From assembly GCA_903870905.1 (NCBI GenBank), contig CAIQEU010000072.1, forward strand, positions 1 to 64,000: 64,000 bases of DNA, written 5' to 3'. Below the pieces are notes generated by a model. That model ran no database searches. It was not told the origin of the DNA and worked only from the letters and a program-made list of their open reading frames with translations. A program made the position numbers and the translations under genes. Source of the DNA: an uncultured Actinomycetes bacterium. GTDB taxonomy: Bacteria > Actinomycetota > Acidimicrobiia > Acidimicrobiales > RAAP-2. This document shows positions 24,632 through 33,619 of this stretch, one piece after another; the stretch's first letter is position 1, and each line of letters begins with the position of its first letter.

Positions 24632-25549
24632 CTACGACGTAGCGACGAGGGTGCGGACCTCAGCTGCGTCAGTTTCGCTGAGTACCCACGACCCCGCTGC
24701 AGCGTTGGCTGCGATCTGTGCCGGGCTCGTGGCCCCAGCGATCACCGATGCGACACACGGATTCGCGAGCAGCCAGGCGAAGGCTAAGTCGAGGAGGGAG
24801 TGGCCGTGGTCGTTCGCCCACGCGGTCAACGTCTCCAAGATGGCGAAGTTCTCCTCGGTGAGGACACGGTCGGCCATATTCCACTTCTCAACGCGCGACC
24901 CGCTCGGCACGCCGGCACCTCGCTGGTACTTCCCCGTCAAGAGGCCACTGGCGAGGGGGAAGTAGGGAAGGTAGGCGATGTCGAGGTCGGCGCAGGTCGG
25001 GAGGACGTCTGCTTCATCGGCACGCTCGAGCAGGCTGTACTCGTTCTGCACGCTCACGAACCGAGGTCCGGATCCTGCAGCGACCGCTGCGGCCCGGAGT
25101 TGCTCGGCGGAGAAGTTCGAGCACCCAATTTCGAGCACCTTGCCCTCGGCCACGAGTTCCTGCAGGACCGAGAGGGTCTCAGCGATGTCGACCGCTGGAT
25201 CGGGTCGGTGCAGTTGGTAGAGGTCGATGCGATCGGTTCCGAGCATCTTCAGGCTTCGTTCCACGGCTCGTCGGATGTAGGGGCCAGCGGCGCCGCCGGT
25301 GAACTCCTCGTCCGCCTTGCTCCCAAACTTCGTCGCCAGCACGATCTGGTCGCGACGGTTCCCGAGTGCTGCGCCGAGGCGAATTTCACTCGAGAGGTAG
25401 GAGTCGGCGGTGTCGAAGAAGTTGATGCCTGCCTCGAGGGCGGCGTCGACCACGGGGGCAACATCGGCTTCGTCCATCGTGAAGCCGAAGTTGTTGGTAC
25501 CGAGTCCGATGACCGAGACCGACAACGATCCAATTGAGCGGTGCTGCAT
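24632..25549 (-). CDS. aldo/keto reductase
   Basis: 305 residues, TIM-barrel AKR. The catalytic tetrad is visible: Asp and Tyr in FFDTADSYLSSE, Lys in VLATKFG and His in LYQLHRPDP. The C-terminal NADPH-binding segment SVIAGATSPAQIAANA is normal. It reduces aldehydes or ketones with NADPH; the substrate is unknown and related groups include YajO/PLR-like enzymes. A clear AAGGAG precedes the ATG. It ends 23 nt before a divergent-direction neighbour and appears monocistronic. Confidence 0.93.
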   Translation of the reverse strand: MQHRSIGSLSVSVIGLGTNNFGFTMDEADVAPVVDAALEAGINFFDTADSYLSSEIRLGAALGNRRDQIVLATKFGSKADEEFTGGAAGPYIRRAVERSLKMLGTDRIDLYQLHRPDPAVDIAETLSVLQELVAEGKVLEIGCSNFSAEQLRAAAVAAGSGPRFVSVQNEYSLLERADEADVLPTCADLDIAYLPYFPLASGLLTGKYQRGAGVPSGSRVEKWNMADRVLTEENFAILETLTAWANDHGHSLLDLAFAWLLANPCVASVIAGATSPAQIAANAAAGSWVLSETDAAEVRTLVATS

Positions 25550-25653
25550 GGAGGCACTCCTTCGTTCGAGGTGTCACCACCGTAGGTGGAGCAAGGGGCG
25601 GCGTGGGCGCTCCAGCACCCCCTCGTCGCTGCACTCGTGGCAGTGCTCACCCC

Positions 25654-25659
25654 TAGACT
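25654..25659 (+). promoter_or_regulatory. -10 box, leaderless geometry (NfuA-like gene)
   Basis: TAGACT, 7 nt before the ATG at 25667. Confidence 0.62.
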
Positions 25660-25666
25660 TGCAGCC

Positions 25667-26320
25667 ATGACTGCTTCGACCGAGAACCGCACCACTGGAC
25701 TCCCCGTGATCTCCATCACCGACGATGCTCGGGCAATGGTCCTCGATGCCCTGTCGCAGGAGCCGAACCCCGCCGAGATGGCGCTGTGGCTCGAGGTTCG
25801 CGCCGTTGAAGCCGATGCGTTCGTCTACGACCTCTACTTCCAAGCCGCCAGTGATGCGCAGAGTGCCGACTCGGTCTCAACGGTCGATGGACTCACCACG
25901 GTCGTCCCCGAGCGATCAGTTGCTCGCCTCCAGGGTGCGAGTCTCGAACTGTCGACCGAAGGTGCTGGCGGCCTCGTGATCGTGAACCCGAACCGCCCAG
26001 AGCCCGAGGTCAGCTCGTCCATCCCGAAGGAGCTCCTCGCTGCTGGTATCGACGGTCCGCTGGGACGACGGATCACCGCCATCTTGGAGAGCGACGTCAA
26101 TCCCTCCATCGCTGGGCACGGCGGGCGCTGCGATCTCGTGGCGGTCGACGAAGTGGAGCGCCACGCTTACGTGAAGCTCTCCGGTGGCTGCCAGGGGTGT
26201 GCGATGTCTCGGATGACCCTGAGCCAAGGCATCGAGCAGATGCTGCGTGCAGAGATCACCGACCTCGGCGACCTGATCGACGTCACCGACCACGGCTCAG
26301 GCGACAACCCCTACTACTAG
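25667..26320 (+). CDS. NfuA-type Fe-S biogenesis protein
   Basis: 217 residues in two parts. Residues 12-110 resemble a HesB/A-type fold without its three Cys (degenerate, as in NfuA), and residues about 130-205 form a NifU C-terminal domain with the cluster-binding pair C175/C178 (GGCQGCAMS). NfuA proteins carry 4Fe-4S clusters from the assembly machinery to client enzymes. The ATG at 25667 is preferred over an upstream in-frame start because TAGACT lies 7 nt before it and the upstream extension is unlike coding sequence. Confidence 0.88.
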   Translation: MTASTENRTTGLPVISITDDARAMVLDALSQEPNPAEMALWLEVRAVEADAFVYDLYFQAASDAQSADSVSTVDGLTTVVPERSVARLQGASLELSTEGAGGLVIVNPNRPEPEVSSSIPKELLAAGIDGPLGRRITAILESDVNPSIAGHGGRCDLVAVDEVERHAYVKLSGGCQGCAMSRMTLSQGIEQMLRAEITDLGDLIDVTDHGSGDNPYY

Positions 26321-26359
26321 AGGCGGGGCCTGGCCTCCAGGGGTCGCCGACGCTCACGG

Positions 26360-26365
26360 TAGATT
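26360..26365 (+). promoter_or_regulatory. -10 box, leaderless geometry (aroC)
   Basis: TAGATT, 6 nt before the GTG at 26372; it would drive the aroC-K-B-Q operon. Confidence 0.7.
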
Positions 26366-26371
26366 GAGTGG

Positions 26372-27562
26372 GTGCTCCGTTTCCTCACAGCAGGTGAATC
26401 CCATGGCCGTGCGCTCACGGTCACCGTTGAAGGCCTGCCTGCGGGTCTCGCCATTGACGAAGCTGACTTCCAGCGTGAACTCGGCCGCCGACGGCTCGGG
26501 TACGGCCGTGGGCCCCGTATGCGCTTCGAGGTCGATGAGTTACGCCTCCTCGCCGGCATTCGCCATGGCCGCACCCTCGGCAGCCCCATCGCCATTGAGA
26601 TTCTGAACACCGAGTGGCCGAAGTGGGAAGAGGAGATGTCACCCGCTCCGGGTCGCCCGAGCAAACTCCACACCCAGCCGCGACCTGGTCACGCCGACCT
26701 CGCTGGCATTCAGAAGTACGGCTTCGACGACGCTCGAGATGTCTTGGAGCGGGCGTCTGCTCGTGAGACCGCAGCTCGTGTGGTCGCTGGAACCTTGGCC
26801 AAGGCGCTCCTCGCAACGATCGACGTCGGGATCTTGAGTCACGTGGTCGGTCTCGGTGCAGCGCACGCTGGTGAGGCACCTCGCCCAACCATGGCGGATC
26901 TCGATGCGGTGGACACCTCGGAAGTCCGCTGCTTCGACGCAAGCGTGGAGGCAGCCATGATCGCCGAGGTCAAGGCCGCCGCCAAGGCTGGAGATTCCCT
27001 CGGTGGCATCGCCGAAGTCCTCGCCTACAACGTGCCGGTCGGACTCGGGAGCCACGTCCACTGGGATCGCAAGATCGACGGCCTGCTCGCGCAGGCGCTC
27101 ATGTCGATTCAGGCCATCAAGGCCGTGGAGCTCGGCGATGGGATTGACGTTGCCAGTCGACGGGGATCAGATGCCCACGACGCCATCACCTACGACGACA
27201 GCGACGCCCAGACCTCGGGTGGTTACGTCCGCACCACGGCGCGTGCTGGTGGCATCGAGGGTGGGATGACCTCAGGGGCGCTCCTCGTCGCCCGCTTGTT
27301 CATGAAACCACTGGCCTCGCTCAACCGCCCAACGCTCGCAACCGTGGACGTGGCCACCAAGGAAGCCACGGTGTCGTGGAAGGAGCGCACGGACGTGACT
27401 GCTGTTCCGGCCATGGGTGTGGTCGCCGAGGCCATGACGGCGCTCGTCCTCGCCGGTGAAGCGCAGCGCAAGTTCGGTGGTGACTCAGTCGCAGAGTTCT
27501 GCCGCAACCACGCTGGCTACATGGCCCACCTCGGCGAAACCCTCTCGGGCCCTCGACCGTGA
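26372..27562 (+). CDS. aroC: chorismate synthase
   Basis: 396 residues, normal. The family signatures GESHGRALT (first), RSSARETAARV-like ERASARETAARVVAG, and SDAHDAITYDDSDAQTSGG in part are present. It makes chorismate from EPSP using reduced FMN, the last shikimate-pathway step, feeding aromatic amino acids and the menaquinone genes upstream in the window. GTG start 6 nt after TAGATT. The end overlaps aroK in a GTGA junction, giving the operon aroC-aroK-aroB-aroQ. Confidence 0.97.
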   Translation: MLRFLTAGESHGRALTVTVEGLPAGLAIDEADFQRELGRRRLGYGRGPRMRFEVDELRLLAGIRHGRTLGSPIAIEILNTEWPKWEEEMSPAPGRPSKLHTQPRPGHADLAGIQKYGFDDARDVLERASARETAARVVAGTLAKALLATIDVGILSHVVGLGAAHAGEAPRPTMADLDAVDTSEVRCFDASVEAAMIAEVKAAAKAGDSLGGIAEVLAYNVPVGLGSHVHWDRKIDGLLAQALMSIQAIKAVELGDGIDVASRRGSDAHDAITYDDSDAQTSGGYVRTTARAGGIEGGMTSGALLVARLFMKPLASLNRPTLATVDVATKEATVSWKERTDVTAVPAMGVVAEAMTALVLAGEAQRKFGGDSVAEFCRNHAGYMAHLGETLSGPRP

Positions 27563-28083
27563 CCGGGGCGTCGACGGCACACCTCGTGCTGATCGGCATG
27601 ATGGGTTCGGGCAAGTCATCTGCGGCTGAAGGCGTGGCTGCTGCTCGCTCGATGGCCTGGTGCGACCTCGACATCGAGATCGAACGCAGCGCCGGGCGGA
27701 GTGTGCGGGAAATTTTCGCCGCCGACGGCGAGGCTGGATTCCGTGACCTCGAGCGCGCCGCGCTCGCTGAGGCGTTGGCGAGCGCAACCCCGAGGGTGAT
27801 CGCCGCCGGTGGTGGCATCGTCGTGACGCCTGAGTCACGGGCGCTCTTGCGTGGCGCCGTCTGCGTCTACCTCCGAGCGACCATCGCAACGCTGCTCCGC
27901 CGCCTCGAGCACGCCGAGGACCGACCGCTCCTCGACGGTGACCGGGCCGGCGTGCTCAGCTCGCTGCTCGAGGCCCGTTCGCCGCTCTACGACGAAGTCG
28001 CAACTGCAGTCGTCGACGTGGACGATCTCGATCTCGCCGCCACAGTGGCGGCGATTTGTGCCACGGTGGAGGCATCGTGCTGA
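27559..28083 (+). CDS. aroK: shikimate kinase
   Basis: 174 residues. P-loop GMMGSGKSS, shikimate-binding Asp in DLDIEIE, GEAGFRDLE, the AAGGGIV loop and the lid ERP-equivalent EDRPLLDGD are all present. Phosphorylates shikimate with ATP. GTG start overlapping aroC; its 3' end overlaps the aroB start by 7 nt. Confidence 0.96.
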   Translation: MTGASTAHLVLIGMMGSGKSSAAEGVAAARSMAWCDLDIEIERSAGRSVREIFAADGEAGFRDLERAALAEALASATPRVIAAGGGIVVTPESRALLRGAVCVYLRATIATLLRRLEHAEDRPLLDGDRAGVLSSLLEARSPLYDEVATAVVDVDDLDLAATVAAICATVEASC

Positions 28084-29138
28084 CCATTCCCGTGCTCCTC
28101 GAGAACGATTCCTACGACGTCGCCGTGGGCGATGGCGTGCGCCACCACTTAGGCCAGGTGCTCCGTGAGCTGCGAGGCGGTGCGCCCAAGCAGGTCGCCA
28201 TCATCACCGAGCAAGCCATGATCGATGCTGGTTGGGTTCACGACCTCGTGATCGATGCTGCCACCGTGATCTGCACCATCGAGGGTGGGGAAGCGTCGAA
28301 GAGCCTCTCGACCATCGAGCGGCTGTGCACGGAGCTCGTCGAAGCGGGCCTCTCTCGTAATGACGTCATCGTGGGCGTGGGTGGCGGCATCGTGACCGAC
28401 GTCGCTGGATTCTGTGCAGCGACCTACCACCGAGGCATTCGCTACGTCTCAGTGGCAACGAGCTTGCTGGCCATGGTGGACGCAGCCGTTGGCGGCAAGA
28501 CCGGCGTCAACTTGAGCGTCGGGAAGAACCTCGTCGGCGCCTTCTGGCAACCCAGTGCGGTCCTCTGTGACACCGAGACGCTCCACACCCTTCCCCCACG
28601 CGAGTGGGCGTGTGGCCGAGGTGAGATCGCCAAGTACGCACTCCTGCGTGGCGAAGGGGGAGAGGACCTCTTGGACCTCGACCTCCATGAGCAAGTCGGT
28701 GCCTGCGTGGCCGATAAGGCGATGGTGGTCTCGAGCGACGAACGAGAATCCGGTCGCCGTGCACTCCTCAACTACGGCCACACCCTGGCCCATGCGCTCG
28801 AGACCATTGACTTAGAAGGTGGTGCATCGCTCGACCTCCGCCACGGCGAAGCCGTCGCCATCGGACTCGTCTTCGCTGCAGAACTGGCCTTCGACCTGGG
28901 TCGGATCTCTGAAGATCGGGTCCGAGCGCATCGGCGGATCGTTGGGGGACTCGACCTCCAAGGCGAGATCCCACGAGGACTCTCCGCTGCCCACCTCGTC
29001 GACCTCATGGGTCGAGACAAGAAGGCGAACCACGACCTCACCTTCATCTTGGATGGACCTGCTGGTATCGAGGTCGTCCACGGCGTCGATGGAGCAGTGG
29101 TGCGCAGTAGCCTCGAACGAGTGGGGTGCCTGCCATGA
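28077..29138 (+). CDS. aroB: 3-dehydroquinate synthase
   Basis: 353 residues, typical of bacterial AroB. NAD-binding GVGGGIVTDVAGF, substrate-binding RYVSVATSLLAMVDAAVGGKTGVN (shown here only in part), the Zn-ligand Glu in RGEIAKYALL and two His in NYGHTLAHALE and LRHGEAV are visible. Start at GTG 28077 with GGTGGAGG 4 nt upstream inside aroK; an in-frame TTG at 28056 is less likely. Ends in an ATGA overlap with aroQ. Confidence 0.96.
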   Translation: MLTIPVLLENDSYDVAVGDGVRHHLGQVLRELRGGAPKQVAIITEQAMIDAGWVHDLVIDAATVICTIEGGEASKSLSTIERLCTELVEAGLSRNDVIVGVGGGIVTDVAGFCAATYHRGIRYVSVATSLLAMVDAAVGGKTGVNLSVGKNLVGAFWQPSAVLCDTETLHTLPPREWACGRGEIAKYALLRGEGGEDLLDLDLHEQVGACVADKAMVVSSDERESGRRALLNYGHTLAHALETIDLEGGASLDLRHGEAVAIGLVFAAELAFDLGRISEDRVRAHRRIVGGLDLQGEIPRGLSAAHLVDLMGRDKKANHDLTFILDGPAGIEVVHGVDGAVVRSSLERVGCLP

Positions 29139-29581
29139 CGTCGATCTTGTTGCTGTCGGGACCAAACCTCAACTTGCTCGGGACTCGAGAGCCAGCGGTC
29201 TACGGCACCGACACCTTGGACGATCACGTCGCTCGTGCGACCAAATGGGCAGCCTCCTATGGCTTCACGCTCGAGCACCTGCAGTCGAACCACGAGGGCG
29301 TCTTGATCGACGCCATCCACGCTGCTCGTGGGCACCACGACGCCATCGTGATGAACGCCGGCGCCTTCACCCATACCTCCTGGGCAATCCACGATGCGCT
29401 CGCAGCATTTGAGGGTGTGATCGTCGAAGTGCACCTCTCCAACCCAGCCGCTCGTGAGCCGTTCCGCCACACCTCCGTCCTCGCTCCCGTGGCGCATGGG
29501 TCGATTGCCGGATTCGGTCGCAACTCCTACCTCCTCGGGATTGACGCCGTCGCCCAACTGCTCGGTCGTTCACCGGCCTGA
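29135..29581 (+). CDS. aroQ: type II 3-dehydroquinate dehydratase
   Basis: 148 residues, the dodecameric type II enzyme. GPNLNLLGTREPAVYG carries the catalytic Arg and flexible-loop Tyr, NAGAFTHTSWAIHDAL and the His-containing EVHLSNPAAREPFRHTSV match the family. Start at the ATG overlapping the aroB stop; three extra upstream codons are possible. Last gene before the efp promoter. Confidence 0.96.
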   Translation: MTSILLLSGPNLNLLGTREPAVYGTDTLDDHVARATKWAASYGFTLEHLQSNHEGVLIDAIHAARGHHDAIVMNAGAFTHTSWAIHDALAAFEGVIVEVHLSNPAAREPFRHTSVLAPVAHGSIAGFGRNSYLLGIDAVAQLLGRSPA

Positions 29582-29594
29582 GGGTTCGCCCAAC

Positions 29595-29600
29595 TAGACT
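29595..29600 (+). promoter_or_regulatory. -10 box of efp
   Basis: TAGACT, followed by a leader of about 68 nt before the efp ATG; here not leaderless. Confidence 0.6.
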
Positions 29601-29674
29601 GACCTCTCGTTGCCACTCCGCTGGCACGCACCCTCGACGCGGCGTCCTGCCGCCAGCAACCCAAGGACCGAGCA

Positions 29675-30235
29675 ATGGCAATTTCCACGAACGACCTGAA
29701 GAACGGCATGACCCTGGCCCTTCCCGAAGGGCTCATGACCGTCATTGAGTTCCAGCACGTCAAGCCAGGCAAGGGTGGAGCGTTCGTCCGGACCAAGCTC
29801 CGCAACGCCCGCACCGGTGCGGTCATTGAGCGCACCTACCGGGCCGATGAGAAGCTCGAGCAAGCCATTATCGACAAGCGTGAGATGCAGTTCCTCTACC
29901 GCGACGGCGCTGACTACGTCTTCATGGATCAGGTCAGTTACGACCAGATCAACGTGACCGAAGCCAACCTCGGCGACGCCAAGAACTACCTCTTAGAGGG
30001 TGGCTCAGCGGTCATGCAGATGTACGGCACCGAGATTGTGGGCGTGGACCTTCCTGCTGCCGTGGAGTTGAAGATCGTCGAGACCGAGCCGGGCATCCAA
30101 GGCGACCGGGTCTCTGGTGCGAAGAAGCCGGCGACGCTCGAGACTGGCCTCGTCGTGCAGGTGCCCCTCTTCGTGAACAACGGTGAGGTCATCAAGGTCG
30201 ACACCCGCTCGGGTGACTACCTGACACGCGCCTGA
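29675..30235 (+). CDS. efp: translation elongation factor P
   Basis: 186 residues, three beta-barrel domains. EF-P relieves ribosomes stalled at proline runs. The tip loop reads KPGKGGAFVR with Lys33 at the position modified in many bacteria. I saw no epmA/epmB/epmC-type gene here, and actinobacterial EF-P is often active without beta-lysylation. Upstream AAGGA is a modest ribosome binding site. Stop and the nusB start overlap (TGATG). Confidence 0.97.
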   Translation: MAISTNDLKNGMTLALPEGLMTVIEFQHVKPGKGGAFVRTKLRNARTGAVIERTYRADEKLEQAIIDKREMQFLYRDGADYVFMDQVSYDQINVTEANLGDAKNYLLEGGSAVMQMYGTEIVGVDLPAAVELKIVETEPGIQGDRVSGAKKPATLETGLVVQVPLFVNNGEVIKVDTRSGDYLTRA

Positions 30236-30642
30236 TGGCCGTTGACGAGCGGGATCGACACAGTTCACGAGAACGAGCGCTCGGTCTTCTCTACGAGGCC
30301 CACGCCAAGCACCTGAGCATCGACGAGGTCGTCGATGCCCTGCCGCTCGCGCCTGATCCGTTCTGCCTCGACCTTCTCGGGGCGGTGACTCGGAACCGAG
30401 CTGCAGCCGAGGCGCTCGTGGCTGACGCGGCTGTTGGGTGGAGTTTCGATCGCATGGCAGTCATCGATCGCCTCATCTGCACCCTGGCAGCCTGCGAGCT
30501 GCTCGACCGTGCAGAGCCCCCAGTTGCCGTCGTCCTCGATGAAGCCATTGAACTGGCCAAGACCTACTCGACCGATGACTCAGGTCGATTCGTCAACGGC
30601 CTCCTCGTGACCGTGGCGAAGAAGGCTCGACCAGCTGCGTGA
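30235..30642 (+). CDS. nusB: transcription antitermination factor NusB
   Basis: 135 residues, all-helical. RERALGLLYEAHAK, WSFDRMAVIDRLICTLAACELL and the C-terminal LDEAIELAKTYSTDDSGRFVNGLL (in part) are typical. NusB with NusE binds boxA of rRNA transcripts. The efp-nusB-pyrR order is common in Gram-positive bacteria and actinobacteria. Coupled to efp by a 1-nt overlap. Confidence 0.96.
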   Translation: MAVDERDRHSSRERALGLLYEAHAKHLSIDEVVDALPLAPDPFCLDLLGAVTRNRAAAEALVADAAVGWSFDRMAVIDRLICTLAACELLDRAEPPVAVVLDEAIELAKTYSTDDSGRFVNGLLVTVAKKARPAA

Positions 30643-30669
30643 GCCTCGCCGGGTGAGCGGTGGCGCTGC

Positions 30670-30675
30670 TAGTCT
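30670..30675 (+). promoter_or_regulatory. -10 box of the pyr operon
   Basis: TAGTCT, placing the transcript start near 30682 so that the leader begins with the PyrR-type hairpin. Confidence 0.6.
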
Positions 30676-30680
30676 CAAGG

Positions 30681-30715
30681 CGTCGTGAAGCGGGTCCCGT
30701 GAGGCCCGAACGACG
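30681..30715 (+). promoter_or_regulatory. predicted PyrR-binding RNA hairpin
   Basis: Outer stem CGTCGT (30681-30686) with ACGACG (30710-30715); inner stem CGGG (30691-30694) with CCCG (30705-30708), separated by a purine-rich internal bulge (GAAG). The terminal part TCCCGTGAGG (30695-30704) matches the PyrR binding-loop consensus UCCnGnGAGG. The hairpin touches the Shine-Dalgarno sequence GAGGAG (30715-30720) of pyrR, so UMP-PyrR binding could block translation, as reported for mycobacteria. No terminator hairpin was seen. Confidence 0.7.
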
Positions 30716-30724
30716 AGGAGAACA

Positions 30725-31291
30725 GTGGCGTACCGTGAACCTGATGCTGTGGCACCTGCTGCGCAGCCAGCGACTCGAGTTGGCGAAATTCTGAGTGCTG
30801 ACGGCGTCCGCCGAGCCCTCACCCGAATGGCGCATGAAGTCGTCGAACGCCATGGTTCCCTTGACCGAATCGTCGTCATCGGTCTCCAAAGCGGCGGTGT
30901 GGCCTTGGCCAACCGGCTCGCCCTCGAGCTCGAACGCATCACCGGTTCCCAAGTCCTAGAAGGTGCGCTCGACGTTGCGTTCTACCGCGACGACCTTGAC
31001 CTGCGACCCGTGGTGCCCGAATCGGCGACGGAGATTCCCGTCGACGTCGAAGGTCGCATTGTCCTCCTCGTCGATGATGTCCTCTTCACCGGACGGACCG
31101 TTCGAGCAGCGCTCAACGCCCTCTCCGATTTCGGACGAGCGGGAGCGATTGAGCTCGCAGTCCTCGTCGATCGAGGCCATCGTGAACTCCCCATTCGCCC
31201 CGACTACGTCGGCAAGAACCTGCCCACTGCGCTCAGCGAATCGGTAACCGCCACGCTCGACGGCGTGTACTTGACGAGGAGCTCGGCATGA
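30725..31291 (+). CDS. pyrR: pyrimidine operon regulator / uracil phosphoribosyltransferase
   Basis: 188 residues, PRTase fold. The PRPP loop VLLVDDVLFTGRTVRAAL, RMAHEVVERHG and VDRGHRELPIRPDYVGKN are characteristic of PyrR. It senses UMP/UTP and binds the leader RNA. GTG start behind GAGGAG. First gene of pyrR-pyrB-pyrC-carA-carB-pyrD, with every junction overlapping. Confidence 0.95.
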   Translation: MAYREPDAVAPAAQPATRVGEILSADGVRRALTRMAHEVVERHGSLDRIVVIGLQSGGVALANRLALELERITGSQVLEGALDVAFYRDDLDLRPVVPESATEIPVDVEGRIVLLVDDVLFTGRTVRAALNALSDFGRAGAIELAVLVDRGHRELPIRPDYVGKNLPTALSESVTATLDGVYLTRSSA

Positions 31292-32283
31292 TTGGCCCCC
31301 ACCTGCTCTCCATTGCTGACCTCGGTCACGACGGCATCGTGCAGGTTCTGAACGTGGCCGAATCCTTCGCTGAAGTCGAGAAGCGCACCATGAAGAAGGT
31401 GCCAGCGCTCAAGGGCAAGGTGATCGCCACCATGTTCTTCGAAGAGTCCACTCGGACCCGCCTGTCGTTCGAGACCGCGGCCAAGCGACTCTCCGCCGAC
31501 GTGCTCAGCCTCTCGGTTGCCACGTCGAGCGTGAAGAAGGGTGAGTCGCTGAAGGACACCTTGAAGACCATCGAGGCGCTCGGCATCGACGCAGTCATCA
31601 TCCGACACCGCTCCTCTGGTGCGCCGCTCCAAGCAGCCCGCTTCCTCGACGACATCCATGTCGTCAACGCTGGAGATGGATGGCACGAGCACCCGAGTCA
31701 AGGCCTCCTCGACGCCTTCACCGTCCGTCAAGCCTGGGCTGCGGCAGCTGGCGTCGACCCGGCGACTACGGGTTCGTCGCTCTTTCAGGGAAAGAAGATC
31801 GTGATCGTCGGCGACATCGCCCACAGCCGAGTCGCTCGCAGTGAGGTCCTCGCCTACACCGCCCTCGGGGCCGAGGTGACCTTGGTCGCCCCGGCCACCT
31901 TGCTGCCACCGAGCGTCGAGGGCTGGGGCGTCACCGTCGCCCATCGCTTGGATCCGGTCCTCGCTGACGCCGATCTCATCTCAGTGCTCCGCCTGCAAGC
32001 CGAGCGGGGGAGTGGTGAGTGCGTGCCGAGCCTCCGGGAGTTCACTGAGACCTTCGGCATGACGGAAGCTCGGGCCGAGCGCTTGAAGGATGGAGCGCTC
32101 ATCACTCACCCCGGCCCGATGGTGCGCGGCGTGGAAATCGCCTCGGCCGTGGCCGATGATCCTCGGTGCCTCGTCACCACCCAAGTCCACAACGGTGTCG
32201 CCGTCCGCATGGCGGCGCTCTACCTCCTCCTCACTGGAGGCAACGCAGTACTCGACCACTCGGAGGCCAACCGTGATGCATAG
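31288..32283 (+). CDS. pyrB: aspartate carbamoyltransferase catalytic subunit
   Basis: 331 residues. Carbamoyl-phosphate site FFEESTRTRLSFE and the aspartate-site block HEHPSQGLLDAFT are intact, as is the C-terminal VTTQVHNGVAVRMA. No pyrI regulatory subunit is present, as usual in this phylum. ATG overlaps the pyrR stop (ATGA). Confidence 0.96.
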   Translation: MIGPHLLSIADLGHDGIVQVLNVAESFAEVEKRTMKKVPALKGKVIATMFFEESTRTRLSFETAAKRLSADVLSLSVATSSVKKGESLKDTLKTIEALGIDAVIIRHRSSGAPLQAARFLDDIHVVNAGDGWHEHPSQGLLDAFTVRQAWAAAAGVDPATTGSSLFQGKKIVIVGDIAHSRVARSEVLAYTALGAEVTLVAPATLLPPSVEGWGVTVAHRLDPVLADADLISVLRLQAERGSGECVPSLREFTETFGMTEARAERLKDGALITHPGPMVRGVEIASAVADDPRCLVTTQVHNGVAVRMAALYLLLTGGNAVLDHSEANRDA

Positions 32284-33619
32284 GTACCCACTCGCCAAGG
32301 GCACGGTGGTCATCCGTGGAGGGGCAGTCCTGACCCCGGCTGGCCTCGTCGACGCCGACGTGGTCATCGTCGATGGACTGGTGACTGCTGTCGAGTCGAA
32401 CGTCACGGCGCCGGAGGGTGCGACAGTGCTCGATGCGGAAGGTTGCATCACCGGCCCTGGATTCGTCGACCTCCATACACACCTGCGTGAGCCCGGCAAG
32501 GAGCAGGCCGAGACCATCGCCAGCGGCGCTCGCGCTGCCGCACTCGGTGGCTACACCGCAGTGGTGGCCATGCCCAATACCTCGCCGTGCCTTGATAGCG
32601 CCTTCGTGGTGCGAGCGGTCCTCGATCTTGGAGCGACGACGACCACGGAGGTGGCGGTCGCTGGGGCGATCACGGTGGGCCGAGCGGGCGAGCAACTCGC
32701 CCCCATTGCTGAGCTCGCCGCCCTCGGCGTGCAGCTGTTCACCGATGACGGCACCGGCGTGCAGCACGGTGGTGTCGCTCGGCGAGCCCTCGACTACTGC
32801 ACCGGCCTCGGCGTCACCTACGCCGAGCACTGCGAGGACCTTGCCATTGCCTCTGGTGGCGTGGTGCACGAGGGAGCCTGGTCGGCCAAGCTCGGCTTGC
32901 CTGGTCAACCAGCATCTGCCGAGGAGGCCATGGTGGCACGTGACCTCTTGCTCGCTGGTGAGCTCGGTGCTCGCATCCACCTCCTCCACCTCTCGACCGT
33001 CGGGTCGGTGGAACTCGTGCGTGCAGCGAAGGCGAAGGGCATTGCCGTCACCGCAGAGGCAGCCCCCCACCACTTCACCTTGACCGATGCTGAAATCGCC
33101 TCCTACGACGCTCGCTTCAAGGTCAACCCGCCACTCCGCCCCGACGAGCATGTTGCCGCCATCATCGAAGGTCTCTGCGACGGCACGATCGACGCCATCG
33201 CCACCGACCACGCTCCCCACACTCCAGAGACGAAAGACCTCCCCTTCGACGAGGCGCCTCCAGGAATGCTCGGCCTTGAGACCGCGTTCTCGTTGGCCTA
33301 TGAGCGACTCGTCGAGGCCGCGGGGATGCGGGTGGAACGCTTGTTCGACCTCCTCTCGACCAACCCCGCACGGATTGCCGAACTCGACGCCGCGGGAGCA
33401 CGGCCCTACGGTCACACCGCGCATGGCGCCCGGGTTGCTCCAGGAATCCCGGCCAACCTCGTGGTGGTCGACCCCAGTGCTCGCTGGACGGTTGCCGGTA
33501 CGGCGCTCGCCTCACTGGCGACGAATACGCCCTACGAAGGAAGATCCATGCACGGCAGTGTTCGCCACACCATCCTCCGAGGTGAACCCGTCGTGATCTC
33601 AGGGGAGGCGCAGCGATGA
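32276..33619 (+). CDS. pyrC: dihydroorotase
   Basis: 447 residues, class I amidohydrolase. HTHLREPGKEQAE provides two metal His; further His in EHCEDL, LHLLHLST and ATDHAPHTPE. Closes carbamoyl-aspartate to dihydroorotate. ATG at 32276 (or the adjoining GTG at 32273) lies behind CGGAGG and overlaps pyrB by 8 nt. Intact metal sites argue for an active enzyme and not a structural DHOase partner. Confidence 0.96.
   Translation: MHRYPLAKGTVVIRGGAVLTPAGLVDADVVIVDGLVTAVESNVTAPEGATVLDAEGCITGPGFVDLHTHLREPGKEQAETIASGARAAALGGYTAVVAMPNTSPCLDSAFVVRAVLDLGATTTTEVAVAGAITVGRAGEQLAPIAELAALGVQLFTDDGTGVQHGGVARRALDYCTGLGVTYAEHCEDLAIASGGVVHEGAWSAKLGLPGQPASAEEAMVARDLLLAGELGARIHLLHLSTVGSVELVRAAKAKGIAVTAEAAPHHFTLTDAEIASYDARFKVNPPLRPDEHVAAIIEGLCDGTIDAIATDHAPHTPETKDLPFDEAPPGMLGLETAFSLAYERLVEAAGMRVERLFDLLSTNPARIAELDAAGARPYGHTAHGARVAPGIPANLVVVDPSARWTVAGTALASLATNTPYEGRSMHGSVRHTILRGEPVVISGEAQR

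Noticed and set aside
26321-26345. Hairpin CCTGG CCT CCAGG after the NfuA-like gene as a terminator
   Set aside because: Five base pairs with a 3-nt loop and no T tract; too weak to call.
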